A DNA stretch of 64,000 nt from Metopolophium dirhodum (GCF_019925205.1 NC_083560.1:33154270-33218269), one strand, 5' to 3'; numbered from the stretch's first letter, positions 21,913 to 34,530 are shown. The notes: generated from the letters alone by a model not told the origin. Translations and numbers: made by a program.

Positions 21913-23127
21913 GTAGTAAATTTAACACACAACCGAACATACAACAGAATATTAATTGTATCACATTAATTAATTGATAAGAGGTTTTTATGATAGTAAA
22001 ACTAAAAGATAATATTTTTGGCCCATGGCATGTGTTTAGCCTCGAGATGGCCCGTTAGACGGTGGTAAATATTACACACATCCGAACATACATTTTTATT
22101 ACCTATCAATTTGTACATAAAACATTCCTTCTATGAGTATTAGTGTAAGTTTTCAAACTTTACCGAATAAATAGATATTAAACGTAAAATTAATTAATAA
22201 CAATTAATAGTAACGTTTAAAATTTTATGCTGCGACACTACCCTCTAAAATGATTTAAAATGTTGTTAACATAACAACACGACATTTGTTTCACATTAAT
22301 TAATTGACAAGAGACTGTAAATGTACTGAAATACTGTGTAGCTGGTAGGTAGGTAGATACATAATATTATTTTAACAGCATATCACCCTCGACAAGTGAC
22401 TAAATAAGGTAGGTAGATAATAACTAATAAGTGATCTTCTCTAGTGCCTCTGGCACCCAATTGAGTAGGTACCTACATGGTACATAATATATTATTATGA
22501 ATTTGGTGCATTTCATTCCAGTGAAGTATTTTTCCAGCATTATATTTTCGAATGTAAGGTATATTTATGTTATTTTGTAAGGTTTTTTTATTACATATAT
22601 TCCCGTATAATATTTTCCTGTGTACCTAATAATTTCTGGATTATTACCTAAGTACGTAATACTTTCCCGATTATTTTTATTCCTTGTACATACTTTCCAA
22701 ATTTATTCATTACTGCGTAATAATTGTTCGTTTGTAATTTTTCTGGTGTTAATGTGTAATGTTTTTGATCGTAAAAACGTACGGCGTACGTGAAGGTGGA
22801 AAAAACAGACTCCTACTATTGGGGACCATTTGGTAATTTGTAACTATGAACCGATGAAACAAACAAAAGTATCCGTTACTGATTTATAATAAATCAAGAC
22901 CGTGATTATATAGTTATATACACGATGTAGAGAAGAGAAGGTGATAACACTCCGCGAAAAAGTGGCACAATTATTGAAGGCAAAAATATAATTAACATGA
23001 ATACCGCTAGGCACCGCCACATTACTCGAAGGCCGATTATATTAATTATTTGCTATTATGGTGCATTAAATATAGACCAAACTAATGTATTGTATAAATA
23101 TATTCACGAATTCAATAAAATTTTAGC

Positions 23128-23890
23128 ATTTAGCAACCAATTAGCAACGATTTGCAAGCTAGTTGTCGAAATTTTCAAACCAATAATTCGTCTTTTATAC
23201 ACGTTTCCGAAATTTCCACATGTCGCCAGCCCCACCCCGTACCGATATAATGCTATTTTTGACTTGCTATTCGTGTCAACATTTAGCAGCCAATTAGCAA
23301 CGATTTGCAAGCTAGTTGTCGAAATTTTCAAACCAATAATTCGTCTTTTATACACGTTTCCGAAATTTGCACATGTCGCCAGCCCCACCCCGTACCGATA
23401 TAATGCTATTTTTGACTTGCTATTCGTGTCAACATTTAGCAGCCAATTAGCAACGATTTGAAAGCTAGTTGTCGAAATTTCCAAACCAATATTTCGTCTG
23501 TTAAACGCATTTCCGAAATTTGCACATTTCGCCAGCCCCACCCCGTACCGATATAATGCTATTTTTGACTTGCTATTCGTGTCAACATTTAGCAGCCAAT
23601 TAGCAACGATTTGCAAGCTAGTTGTCGAAATTTCCAAACCAATATTTAGTCTGTTATACGCATTTCCGAAATTTGCACATGTCGCCAGCCTCACCCCTTA
23701 CCGATATAATGCGATTTTTGACTTGCTATTAGTGTCAACATTTAGCAGCCATTTAGCAACGATTTGCAAGCTAGTTGTTTAAATTTGCACATGTCGCCAG
23801 CCCCACTCCGTACCAATACAATGAGATTTTTGACTTTGGACTTTTTTATAAAGTTAATTTGATATAATATAATTGGTGAATTTACTGGGC
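23128..23890. repeat. 153-bp tandem repeat (about five units)
   Basis: The word ATTTAGCAGCCAATTAGCAA starts at 23281, 23434, 23587 and (altered) 23740, with a variant at 23128: a strict 153-base period. The last unit has an internal deletion. Because 153 is 51 codons, both strands show long repetitive open frames: the plus frame runs 22997-23461 and a minus frame 23694-23104 passes through all units with a 51-residue repeat. Differences between units mostly change amino acids and the plus frame meets stops in the third unit, so this is more likely a minisatellite than a protein gene. Confidence 0.9.
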
Positions 23891-25690
23891 ATTTCAAATT
23901 CCATCAGAACTTAATTCTTACGACCCAAAAATGTACGAAAATTGGCAATTAAGAATCTACTTTTAATAATATTTTTTTTTTAGTTAAATGTATTTTTATG
24001 TTTTAGTTTATATTTTTGCCTTACAACCATGATTAAGTACTTCATTGCTGTATTTTGTTCACTACATTTTTTAACTTACATCCTAAAGCCATTATTATGT
24101 GAACTTAATATAAATGTTGTTACGAGATTTAAGTGATTATAGTACGTTCAACAATTACCACTCATTACATTCCTTTTTACATTCCAACTCTGTCTACTTC
24201 CTTCAGCCATAATCACCCCACGCACAGGATGCTTAGGTTGGCCAATCAACTGTGATCTACATTCACGTCATTGTATCTCATGTAGTTTGTTTAAATTTTT
24301 TCTTATGTTCATTTGTTTCAACAAACTCTAATTATTTTGTCAAACCTACCTAAGAAATCCTTTACCAACGGTCTTGCTACTTGCAAACTATAAGCTAAGC
24401 AGTTAACCCAATTGCTAGTTTATAACAATATCTTAGGTTTACTGGTCGTTTTTCTTATACAAGATATCATAGTATTGAAATTTAACACCATCCATTACAG
24501 TGAACCACTTATAACCTACTGTCCACTTACCCATCTTTTTAGTTTTTGTTTTCTATAAAAATCAATACAATTTTATTTGTAGTCCAAAAAGCAAGGCTGG
24601 GTATTAATAAGTTATTAAGTTAAAGTTAAGTTGCTTTTAACTAAGTTAATTAACGAGTTACTTTTTCTTATATTATTCAGTAACTTACGAGTTAATTAAT
24701 TTTATTACCACGTTAAGTACATTTTTAGCCACAGGCCTAAAATAAATTCAATTTTGTAAAAAATAATATATTAAAAAAAAAAATCAGAAATATTAAATAT
24801 AATAATTTATAATAATAGTTATTATATTGCATATCCATAGAAAATATTAAATAACTATATTATAGTCGAAAATGTTATAAGGGTTACTGTTAATATTACT
24901 TTCTTACAATATTGTATCGTACGTGTTGTTTGAAATTTTGAATAAAAATATTAATTATCAACTTACGTAATAGGGACACATTACATTAAAAATGGAGTCA
25001 TTTAAATAAATATATTAAAGATACGTCGCGGGCCGTGAACCTATGTACAGATAAGTTTATATTATAAGTATAACAAGTATACAAATCAAAAACGTACAGG
25101 TTAATAAAAAATTAATTTAAAAAAAAAAAAGATTTATTTTTGTTGGTGATGCACAATATTCTATAAATTTACCAGTTACAGAAATAGTTAGTGGTGTAAG
25201 ACCGTAAAGAGAATGGATAGAGATCATGGACTGAAACTTGAAATATTGTGTTTTGAAATGTTTTGTAAATTATTATGATTTTATAACGATTATTTAAGTA
25301 TGAATTTTGAAAAGCATAATTTGTTGATTGCATTATTTTACTTTTGATATTTATATGATATATCAAATACAGCTCACTAGGTACTGACTACTCAAATGGT
25401 AAAATATACAATAACACAAAATTTGTAAATATTATGACTTTAGGGGGTGTGGGGCAGAGTTTAAGTGTGGGGCAGATTGAATTCTAGTAAATGTTCAGAA
25501 CCCGACCCATAGAAAATTCCTGAGAACGCCACTGTAACAGACAATTTGAAAGTGATGCATCTAAAAGGTGGAGAAAAATTTCCAAAAAAATGAATTAAAA
25601 AAATATAAAGGATTGATGAATAATTTTGAATTCAAGTCAGGTAATTGTAACCGATTATCATATTTGTGTCCTTTCGTTTTAGGAAAATAT
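23891..25690. other. Gene-poor AT-rich region
   Basis: No gene is seen. At about 24590-24720 AAGGCTGGGTATTAATAAG and following TTAAGTTA-rich DNA resembles a hAT-type MITE, but I could not define both ends. GTGGGGCAGAG and GTGGGGCAGATT occur 24 bases apart at about 25450. Confidence 0.5.
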
Positions 25691-25697
25691 AGAAAAA

Positions 25698-26400
25698 CTA
25701 GCTGATACCGTGCACTTCGTTACCAGTTAAATGTACAAACTTTTATATGACTCAAACTTTTTCAATGCGTTATTAAATATTCGGTGTTTGATATTCTATA
25801 TTTATCTTAAATTTTCTGCTGCCCGAGATAAAAATTCTAATTCGCAGCAGTTATTATCAGGTAGGCAATCTACCTGCGGTAGATCGCGGACCCCGTGCTG
25901 TTTGTACGTAAGTGTATGAATTAACTCTCAAGTATCAAAGTCATACCAAGTTTGTCGTTTTTACTTGGTATAACTTTGATAAAAAGAGTAAAAAGTAAAA
26001 AAGGAAATTTAGCCCTTTTTAAAAAAGTAAAAAGTAAATTTTTGACATTTTCCCCTAAAATTTAACCATTTCTAATAATTAATCCTTTCTTAAAATTCAA
26101 CCATTTCTAAAAACAATCATTTCTTTAAAAAAAAATCAACCCTTTTTAAAAAATAAATAAATATTTTATCTATTAATTATTTCTTCTATAACCAATAACG
26201 ACCATATATATAAACAAACATTTCCACCGTAAGTCTCAAAATCCCTGTTTGATCACTTCCCCAGGCTTCTATTAATTTATCGTAGTGTGGTGTCCTATAG
26301 CCTTCCTCGATAAATGGACTATCCAACAAAAAATAAATTTTTCAATTTGAACCAGTAGTTCCTGAGATTAGCGTGTTCAAACAAACAAACAAACTCTACA
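25698..26400 (-). mobile_element. Non-autonomous Helitron, minus strand
   Basis: The 3' end lies on the left: CTAG at 25698-25701 preceded by A on the plus strand (so T after CTAG on the element strand). It is followed inward by the reverse of CGAAGTGCACGG and by GGTAGATCGCGGACC, shared with the other copies. The 5' end is not fixed; the phrase GAACCAGTAGTTCCTGAGAT near 26350 is typical of the 5' part. Confidence 0.65.
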
Positions 26401-26439
26401 GCTTTATAAAATAATAATAATAATATATTATATAAATAA

Positions 26440-26830
26440 ATAATACAAATATCGATAATAGCTGGGCTTGAAATCGATTAATATCGATAAAAACCGAAAA
26501 AAAATAATATATTTTTATATTCTGGTTGATATACATTTTTTATTTTAGACACTCATAACTCTAGAGTAAACAAATATAATAGTTGGCACATTATTCATTT
26601 TATTTTGAAACATTATCGTTTAACGTTATCTAAGAACTTTTTCAATCAAAAACGACTATTGTTTTTTGGAGAGAATTTTTATGCTTAGAATTATGAGTGT
26701 CTAAATTAAAAAATGTATATCAACCAGAATATAAAAATATATTATTTTTTTCGATTTTTATCGATATTAATCGATTTCAAGCCCAGCTATTATCGATATT
26801 TGTATTATTTATTTATTATTATTATTATTA
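26440..26830. mobile_element. Foldback/MITE element with long TIRs
   Basis: About 130 bases beginning at ATACAAATATCGATAATAGC recur in reverse complement on the right (...GCTATTATCGATATTTGTAT). The arms extend inward to AGACACTCATAA/TTATGAGTGTCT, leaving a middle of about 115 bases. Simple ATT repeats flank both ends. Confidence 0.85.
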
Positions 26831-26924
26831 TTTTTATATTATTTATATTTTTTTCTGCTAGATGGCGCCACCGGTGTAACTCAGTTTTTGTCTCTAAATC
26901 TCTAACTCACATCAGTTAGGTCCA

Positions 26925-27057
26925 TAATTTATGATATAAACCCGCTCCCCGAAATTCTCTATCATTTAAAAAAAATTTTACCAAAATCGGCCCAGCCGTT
27001 CTCAATTGATGCAATTTCGAATTTTTTGTCTCCATTTTTATATATTTAGATATACAG
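26925..27057 (-). mobile_element. Helitron 5'-end-like fragment
   Basis: On the minus strand this reads TCTAAATATATAAAAATGGA, then AGAACGGCTGGGCCGATTTT and GGTAAAATTTTT. The arrangement (TC end, AT tract, then a conserved CGGCTGGGCCGATTTTGG phrase) is typical of insect Helitron 5' regions. No 3' end was found with it. Confidence 0.45.
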
Positions 27058-27229
27058 CCATTATCATAATATTATAATTATTTATAATTATTCTTAATTT
27101 ATATTATACTGGTATAGAAGCATACATTAATCATTAATACATCATATTTAAGCGTGGTATAGTATAGGTATGAGAACAGTGAGTAAATGTATAATTTGAC
27201 TTTAAAAAAAGTGTAGATGTAGGCACAAC

Positions 27230-27680
27230 TGGAATCGAATTATAATAGGTTATTGTTTTAAAGGTGAACGAACTAATAAATCTACACGGAATTCCAGGCT
27301 AAAATCGTCGGATGATAATATTATTACTTTACCTGCACGGTTCTACCAATACATACCAAAGATACCCGGTGATTAACAAAAAAAACAAAACCCAAAAACA
27401 ATCGATAAATTGTGTAAACCTAATAGGTTTATAAGTATTTGATATGATAACAACGATTTCAGACAAAAAACACTAAACCTTATGGCATCTCTATAATAAA
27501 TAATACTAAATAATACTAAAAACCAAACCGTGAACATTAATTATACCTATAATAAACGATCCATATTGACCAATGACCAATGAATGTCCGTGAAGTTAGC
27601 CGCACAATGTCAAAATGTTGGCTCCAAACTTTGTCAATAATTTGTAAGTCATTTGTAAGTATTTGTAAGCACAATTTATA
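27230..27680 (-). repeat. Dispersed repeats B and A, inverted copy
   Basis: This is the reverse complement of the junction seen at 58960-59400: words such as GAATTATAATAGGTTATTGT, CAATCGATAAATTGTGTAAA and TTGGCTCCAAACTTTGTCAA appear in inverted order. It shows that A and B belong to one larger element. Confidence 0.75.
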
Positions 27681-28857
27681 TATATAACTACAATGTAATT
27701 TTAAATAGATGTTATAAAAAAAGTGTTTATAACTAAATTCACCGAGATGTCACAAAGTCATTTCTATGCGATTTAAATTTAAAATAACAAATATAAATTA
27801 ATATTCGACTACTATGGGTGTTATTGAATGCGGAGTCGTATCGATATATCAACTAGATATAATGCAATAATTGTTGAATGTGATTTCCCAGAGATATCTT
27901 GACATCTCGTCGTTGTGAGATAATAATCGACCAAATCTGAAAATAGAAACTATAAAAAAACCACAACCTATCAAGGAGTTCGTTGTGTAATCTTTGAGAC
28001 ATCCCAAAATTTAATATAAATAAAAATACATAAATATAAATACATCTTATTGTAACTCCATTAAATTATTGTATTATGTATCAAGATCAAGATCCCATTC
28101 CATCTTGCTTAATTAAATAATTTTAAATTAACAATAATAATCATATTTCTTCAAAATTAATTGACTTGGACTGTTGAAAAAATAAATGTTTATATATACC
28201 AACAGGTAGCAAATCTATTGTAGTAGCTATTGTTCTACTTCATGAATTATAAAAAAGATATGAGTACCTGCCTTATATCTATAATTACCTAACTTACTTT
28301 TCTTATGTTAGCTCTTAAGTAATACCTACTAAGGTATACTAAATAATAAATAATCTGATTTCTTAATGCTAATAATAATTAATCATTTCTGTACCTAATT
28401 TAAAGTTTTCATAAAACCTAAATATTAATAAAGAATTTAATTTTTAAAAAAATTGAAATTAATAATTGTTTTATTTTATTTATGTATGATTGCATGAACT
28501 TGCATAAATTTAGTTTGTTAAGTGATAACCAAATTATTATAACTACATAACAAACTATTAAATAAAGTTGATTGGATTAATTACTTACTGCATGTTGCTT
28601 GGTAATAATTAGTACTTAGTAGGTAGGTGGCAGATAAGTTTTATAATTTTATACCTTCCTACCTACTTTATTCAACAATGTCTAAACTAGAAGTCTATAA
28701 ATCATAAGTATACCTATACCAGTATTGTTGTTTGTAATACATTCATATTTCATTATAATACTTATACCACGTACCAAACACTCGACTATTACCTAATACC
28801 TATACGATTTATACACTATGTTATTTGTATTGAGTTATATTGATAGCGTGTCCCTGT
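27681..28857. other. Non-coding stretch
   Basis: AT-rich DNA with TAGGTAGGT words and no gene that I can support. Confidence 0.5.
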
Positions 28858-28911
28858 AGGTAAGGCGTAGGTAGTTTAAGTTAAGGGTGTATAGGGTTCG
28901 ATCCCGAATCA
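28858..28911 (+). repeat. tRNA-like A/B-box pair (SINE head?)
   Basis: TAGGTAAGGCG resembles an A box, and GGTTCGATCCC (around 28899) is a good B box, about 40 bases apart as in tRNA genes. The flanks do not form an acceptor stem, so this is not a tRNA gene; a decayed tRNA-derived SINE is more likely. Confidence 0.3.
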
Positions 28912-29229
28912 GATCGTTGGTGTGCTTGAATATTTTTTTAGGGGAAGTCTCGTGTTACTCTATATGATTGCTATGAAAGTTACAATGAGATGAAACATAC
29001 AACATTGTCTTGCGACATCGCATTCAGTAACTTCACAGGTAGGGATATTAACGGTGCCTACAACATCTCCGCGATACCCATAGATACTAATATTAAACTT
29101 GACATTTCACAAAATAACTGCTATATAACATCTCTGAGAATCTTTTTTGCAATACCTATTGTAATATAAACGCAACATATTATAATCAGGGGTGATTTAG
29201 GGTTTATTTTTAGAGTATTTTGTTGTGAA

Positions 29230-29545
29230 TTTTTCCGACTTTCCAACTTTGATTATATTTTTGAGGTTTCCATTCGAAAGCCACCCTTAGATGGTCGTTG
29301 TCTTCTCTTCTTAAAATATGGCCTAGTCATTGGATTCTTTGACCTTTGATGAATTTAGTTACCAGTGCCATCGTTTCTTGTAGTTCCCTATTGTATCTTC
29401 TTCGTCAACTTCCCGTATTCGTGTCAAACACAGAGCCACACAATTTTTTCCCATATCTTGTTTTTGAATGTTCTTTGCGTACTCTCCGTTATCGTCGTTG
29501 CCGTTCAAGTTTCACAACCGTTATTCAATGTGAGTCTTATGATTG
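29230..29545 (-). pseudogene. Non-LTR retrotransposon reverse-transcriptase tail, decayed
   Basis: Reading leftward from about 29540, the minus strand gives NNGCETxTATTITES (stop for the usual W), then FKNKIWEKIVW, DxEYGKL-like residues and, in another frame, IKGQRIQ(stop)LGHILRREDNDHLR followed by VAFEWKPQ. The order YGCETW ... R-IQWLGH-LR-EDN ... WKPQG is the C-terminal part of the reverse transcriptase protein of RTE/R1-like LINEs. Several stops and at least two frameshifts make it a clear fossil. No poly(A) or simple-repeat tail was placed. Confidence 0.72.
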
Positions 29546-29639
29546 ACACATATAATATAATATTTAATCTTCTCGATAGCATTTTGGAGTTAAAAATTAC
29601 ATTAGTGCATATAAAACGTATTTTCCATATTAGGTATAT

Positions 29640-30690
29640 TTCTATGTAATATTATAATATATTCACTTGAAAACAGTCTCGACTTTATCAACTACGTGAA
29701 CTTAAAGTGGTAATCTTATTTTGTATAATTTGTATACTTACTAGGTAGATATAGTTGCTAATATTACTATATCGTATACGGTTAAGTATTTTTTTATCGA
29801 TAATATGATCAATATCGATCGTTTAATACCCACGTTTTGATTCTTTATTAATTATTAGCATTATGGTGACGCCTTCGGTTTTTGTGTTTTTGTCTGTAAT
29901 CGTTGTTATTATGTTAATTACTTATATTATATATATTAGTTTACAAAATGTATCGATTGTTGTTTGGTTATTTTTTTCTTGTTAACCACCGGAATTCGTC
30001 TGTATGACGGATACGGTTTAGTAATAATTATCATCACATGACTTTATTCTGGCATTACGTGTAGATTTATTATTTCATTCACTTTTAAAACAATAGTCCT
30101 CCATTATTCAATTCCAGCAACACCTACGTCGACACTTTCCAGATTATTCTTCTGTTATTCCATTAGGAAATTATCCTCAGATATGTCCTCTAAACATGCA
30201 TGCGGTAACGCATTTCCTTTTATGTAGGAACCTACCTATGTATATATTGTATATAATATGTGTAAAGCATGGTCGTACTATACGACTAGGTATATTATAA
30301 TATAATAATGCATTTATTTTAAAACTGTCTCAAAGTTATCAACTTCTTGAACTCAAAATTATACTTACTGCTGGTTACTAGTATTACTATATAATAATAA
30401 GGCTAAGTATATTTTCCTCGATAACGTGGCCATTGGTCATTAGTGAATATGAATAGTTTATTATATAGGTATAATGCTCACGATTTGGTTCTTTGTTAAT
30501 ATTATAGTGACGACATAGGTTTTAGAGTTTTTTGTCTGTAATCGTTGTTATTATATCAAATACTTATAAACCTATTAGATTTACACAATTTATCGATTGT
30601 TTTTGGGTTTTTCTTTTTTTTTATTAATCACCGGGTTTAGGTATAGGTACAGCCGTGTAGGAATAGTAATAAATTATCATCCAACGACTT
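29640..30690 (+). repeat. Dispersed repeat B, two copies in tandem
   Basis: One copy runs from about 29640 to 30180 and a second from about 30171 to 30690. Both hold the shared words GTCTGTAATCGTTGTTATTA, TTTTGGGTTTTTCTTTTTTT or equivalents, and TAATTATCATC. The junction near 30171 (GAAATTATCCTCAGATATGT) is the joint also seen beside the GC island at 12446. Confidence 0.75.
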
Positions 30691-30890
30691 TATTAACAAT
30701 ATTCACAACACGTTATTAAATTTAAATGCGGGTACAACACAAGTGAACAATAACACAATACATGGAACGTATAATCGTCAATTATAAAAATTGTATACGC
30801 TATGAAACATTAAATTATCGGTAATCAGCTATCGCTATCTCCAAAATTTCCGACAATTATTTATTTTTAGTTATTCATGCATGACAACAA

Positions 30891-31556
30891 TTATTTCGAG
30901 ACTAATTTTAAGAAACGGGTACATATTGATGTCCCGGCCGGGAGTTGAAAAATATCGGAACTGTGTAGTGAAAACCGGCAGTGTCCCGGCGAAATCGGGA
31001 CGAATGGCAACCCTATAACAAGTGAGGTATTTAAGAAATATGGGTAAACATGGGTATTTAAATATGAAAACAAAATAATATGCAAGTTAAGACGTTTTAT
31101 TTGTGTTTTTTTGCAGTAGAAGTAATTAAGTAAGTAAGCATTACGATTCGTTCTCACTTCCGGTGCACCGGAACCAGTTCGACGCAGCGGTGGGAGCAGT
31201 ATGTAAAAACATGGAAGTGGCGGCGGGCCGTTCACGTTAAACCAGGCCGGGCCCACGTAATACTCCGTTGGCGGCGATGGCGGAAATCTGAAGCCCGCAG
31301 CCACGGCACTTTCCAAGCTCGGGGGCTGTGGCTGCCACGGCACGTACACGTCCGGGTTCAGGTACATGTCCGGCGGCGGTGGCGGAAAACCGAAGCGAGC
31401 GGCTGCTACGCTTTCTGGATTGAAATTCGGTGGTTACCACGTCGCGTACGTAGCCGTGTTCACGTGGTTTTCCGGGAGGAGCGGCATTTGCAGAGACGTG
31501 ATCCCCGGGAAATCCACTTGTGAGAATGCGTCCTTCCGACGGATCTGGCCGGGGCC
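30891..31556 (-). pseudogene. Proline-rich protein exon, broken
   Basis: A minus-strand frame runs from a possible splice acceptor (GGACTTTAG|GGCCCC, exon from 31556) through GC-rich DNA, with one in-frame TAA at 31436-31434, to about 31130. Two similar segments follow each other, ESVAAARFGFPPPPDMYLNP and ESAVAAGFRFPPSPPTEYYV, an internal repeat that argues for real coding origin. The part below about 31130 reads into AT-rich DNA with an AATAAA-like signal near 31100 and into another repeat, and is probably not coding. The protein family is unknown; proline- and aromatic-rich repeats suggest a structural or secreted protein. The single stop makes a recent pseudogene, an allele defect or a sequencing error possible. 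Confidence 0.5.
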
Positions 31557-31869
31557 CTAAAGTCCGGAGCTGAATTTAGGGAACGACTAGCGAGTAGCGA
31601 CAGTAAGTCAGAATTACAAATGATGACTATATGTAAAAAATTGATATAAAGCTTGATTATATTATATGATAATATACGTTGTCATGTTTACTGATTGAAG
31701 CCAGAAAACAAAAACGATTTTAAACATATTTTTTATTTAATATCAAATAATTAAAAACATGTGCAAGTTAAGTTAATTTTAAATCTGCGTATACGCGTAC
31801 AATATGATTAGATAATATACCATAATATACGTGGTGATTGTAGTTAATTGAAATATAATTTTTTGAATC

Positions 31870-32160
31870 ATTAAATATACTTACTTAAAGATCATGTTAA
31901 TTGATTTTTGAATTGTTTTGCACCACTTGAGAAGTGTTCTGTACACACATACAAACCTCTGGTTTTCAAATTTAAATCCACTTTTTTTACAGTATATGTA
32001 GTTTTTACAGTGGATGTATAAACTTTAGTGGATATATTTTTGAAAAAAACTGTTGTACCCAAGTCGAAATTCAGACAGGAAACAAAAACGATTTTCAACA
32101 TATTATTTAAAATCGAAAAATTTTAAATAGGTGCAAGTTAACTGCGTTTTAAATCTGCGC
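31870..32160 (+). repeat. Dispersed repeat A, part 1
   Basis: The stretch with GTGTTCTGTACACACATACA, TGGATGTATAAACTTTAGTG and TTTAAATCTGCGC is matched at 57685-57955. On the minus strand it can be read as ...LYVCTEHF..., but no intact domain is present. Confidence 0.75.
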
Positions 32161-32187
32161 AAACGTGTAAAATATAATGTCATATAG

Positions 32188-32516
32188 CAGGGATGGGCAA
32201 CTGGCAGCCCGCGTACCATTTTTCACTGGCCCGTGCTACATTTGAATTAAGTATATAAGAATTTAAAATGTTAAGATTTTTCTGTATTTTATTTTATTGT
32301 ATTTATAAAATTATTAAAAACGATATAATGTTTATCGCAAAACGTAGATATACATTCTTATCTAGTGTTAAACTATTAAATGTAAATAATATTATTTTAT
32401 TTATAGAGGTATTGTTAACATTACGTTTTTTTTTTTTGCTTCCTATGTTCTCTGGCCTGCTAGATTTTCGCACATTCAAAATTGGCCCTTTAGTAGCATT
32501 GAGTTGCCCATCCCTG
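32188..32516. mobile_element. hAT-type MITE, 329 bp
   Basis: TIRs are CAGGGATGGGCAACT on the left and AGTTGCCCATCCCTG on the right, perfect over 15 bases. The flanking octamers TCATATAG (32180-32187) and CCATATAG (32517-32524) form an 8-bp target duplication with one mismatch. The repeat A copy at 57.9 kb lacks the element, which confirms insertion into pre-existing repeat DNA. Confidence 0.9.
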
Positions 32517-34530
32517 CCATATAGGTACACGGTAATTCACCAAGCATACTAACCTAGTTTTTTCTTTGCCGATGCAGTTAATCGAAATAGCATTTTTTGG
32601 ATCATTAAATATATTAATATATTATAAACATAATTGTTATTAGGGTAATCTTGTCATTAACAAAATAATAATATATCTATTTACTTTACACGTTTGTATA
32701 TTCATTAGTCGTTATCTAATGTATATTAATATTATTAAACATTAGTTTTTACTATATTTTTATTCACTCGTGGAATACAGCGATAATAATAAAAGTGATA
32801 ATATTAATGGTCCTTCTGGTCCAACAGAATACATTTGTATATTATAGGCAGCTATTTGAACTGTACGCCTGTTGTACCTAACTCGTATAATTATAAATAT
32901 ATAAGTATTATAATAATATAATATGACGATAAAACTCTATTTCGCGGAGCGCAGTCTGGTCCTGTACTTATGCTATAATAATAATAATAATTAGAGCTCA
33001 GATGTTTATGACTTGCTATATTTTTTTCGTGATTTTTCGTAATTATTGAGCGTATAAATGCATAATATACCTATTGATAATTTCATTTGGACTAGCCTAT
33101 AGTCTGTTGATTGTTATATAACCTAGTATAATAAAATATGTCTTTGCATATCAATATAATTAATTTATAAACACCACATAGGTATATTGAATAGATATAG
33201 ACATTCAGTATATTAATATAGTGACACAACATGACACACATAGTCGACATATTTTTGCAAAAGGTGGTATACAGCGAGGACCGTGGTTATGACACGTATT
33301 GTATCGTATTTGTCACCAAACTAGTACCATATTTTTGCAAATTAATAAAATTGCGCACCACTGAAAAAAAATTTGCAACATAGTTTTAGAACCTACACAA
33401 AGAAACATAGTTCGGGGTGCCAAATTCACGTTGCACCTCGACTTTGTCGTAACGTCTCCAAACTAGTACCATCTTTTTACAAATTAATTGTAACAGCTGG
33501 CAACACTGATTGAAAATTTTGCAAAACATTTTTTACGCCAGTAGAAATAAAATTTGTAAATAAATTCCCTGTCCAGTATAAGAATTATAAGATAGGGGGG
33601 CCCACTTGTTAATAATTTACAAACATTTACAAATAGGTTTACAGAATTTTCAAATAAAATTCATTTTATTTACTTTATATTTATAGGAACATAAAATAGG
33701 GGTATGGAATTATAAGCTCATGAATGTTTGGTATAATAATTTTTTTTTACTCATAGTTTTATTATACAATACAAAATTTAAATAAAAATAGCTAAGATGA
33801 ATAAAAAAAACACTGTTTGTATCAAAAATGTACATATATTTGAATTAAAATTACGAATTTCAAAATGATACCAATAATATACGTTTATGAACTTGGCCCA
33901 TGCACTTGACCCAATCCACTCTAAAACTATGCCAAAAAAAGCAAATAATTAGAAACTAATCATAACGTGTGGCTGGATTGTCCAGACTTCATATCATTAT
34001 TTTCTTATTAACTCTCTAGTACATAATTTTAAATAATAAATTATTTATGAATAAATTAATATTAATTCAGAAATAATGCACATGAAAAGTATTATAATTA
34101 TTATTTGGTATATTTTGTTTTAATGATATGTAAGATTAATTATAAAATTCAATGATAATTTATGTACTTTGAAACGTATCTATTTATGCGAACAGTGCAT
34201 GTCACGTTGTTACTGAATTAAAATGTATTAAAAAATTTGCGAACAATTTTCAGGCCAGTAAAAAAAAATTCACTCGGGGTGCCAAGTTCATGTTGCACCT
34301 CGACTTTGTCGCATCGTCTCCAAACTAGTGCCACCTTTTTGAAAATGAATTGCAACAATTCACAACACTTTGAAATGCCAAAACGGCCAAGTTTTGTAGA
34401 AGTTAGACGCGATTAAAACATTTGAGGATAATTGAAAACGTCAGTACTTACAAATTACCAAATTGTGCTTACAAATACTTACAAATGACTTCCAAATTAT
34501 TGACAAAATTTGGAGCCAACATTTTAACAT
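32517..34530 (+). repeat. Dispersed repeat A, part 2
   Basis: Matches 57960-59040 in pieces: TACACGGTAATTCACCAAGC, ACACCACATAGGTATATTGAA, CGTCTCCAAACTAGTGCCAC and GGAGCCAACATTTTAACATT. This copy is longer owing to insertions such as repeat E at 33740-34030. No reading frame of weight is seen. It ends at the joint with repeat B seen elsewhere. Confidence 0.7.
33740..34030. repeat. Dispersed repeat E, copy 2
   Basis: Same order of shared words as 14510-14960, slightly shorter. It is inserted in repeat A, so it is probably a mobile MITE-like unit. Confidence 0.7.

Larger units (their letters stand above)
20740..22996. other. Gene-poor AT-rich region
   Basis: No gene is seen. It contains a direct repeat pair and one strong hairpin, listed separately. 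TAGGTAGGTA-type words are frequent, as in aphid DNA. Confidence 0.55.

Noticed and set aside
23128..23890. CRISPR-like array
   Set aside because: The whole 153-bp unit repeats without unique spacers, and the sequence is eukaryotic; it is an ordinary tandem repeat.
28858..28911. tRNA gene
   Set aside because: A and B boxes are present but no acceptor stem or anticodon arm can be formed; kept only as a possible SINE head.
31892..32101. THAP-like zinc finger on the minus strand (LYVCTEHF)
   Set aside because: Only a C-x-x-H-F fragment is visible, in a repeat with no other THAP residues.
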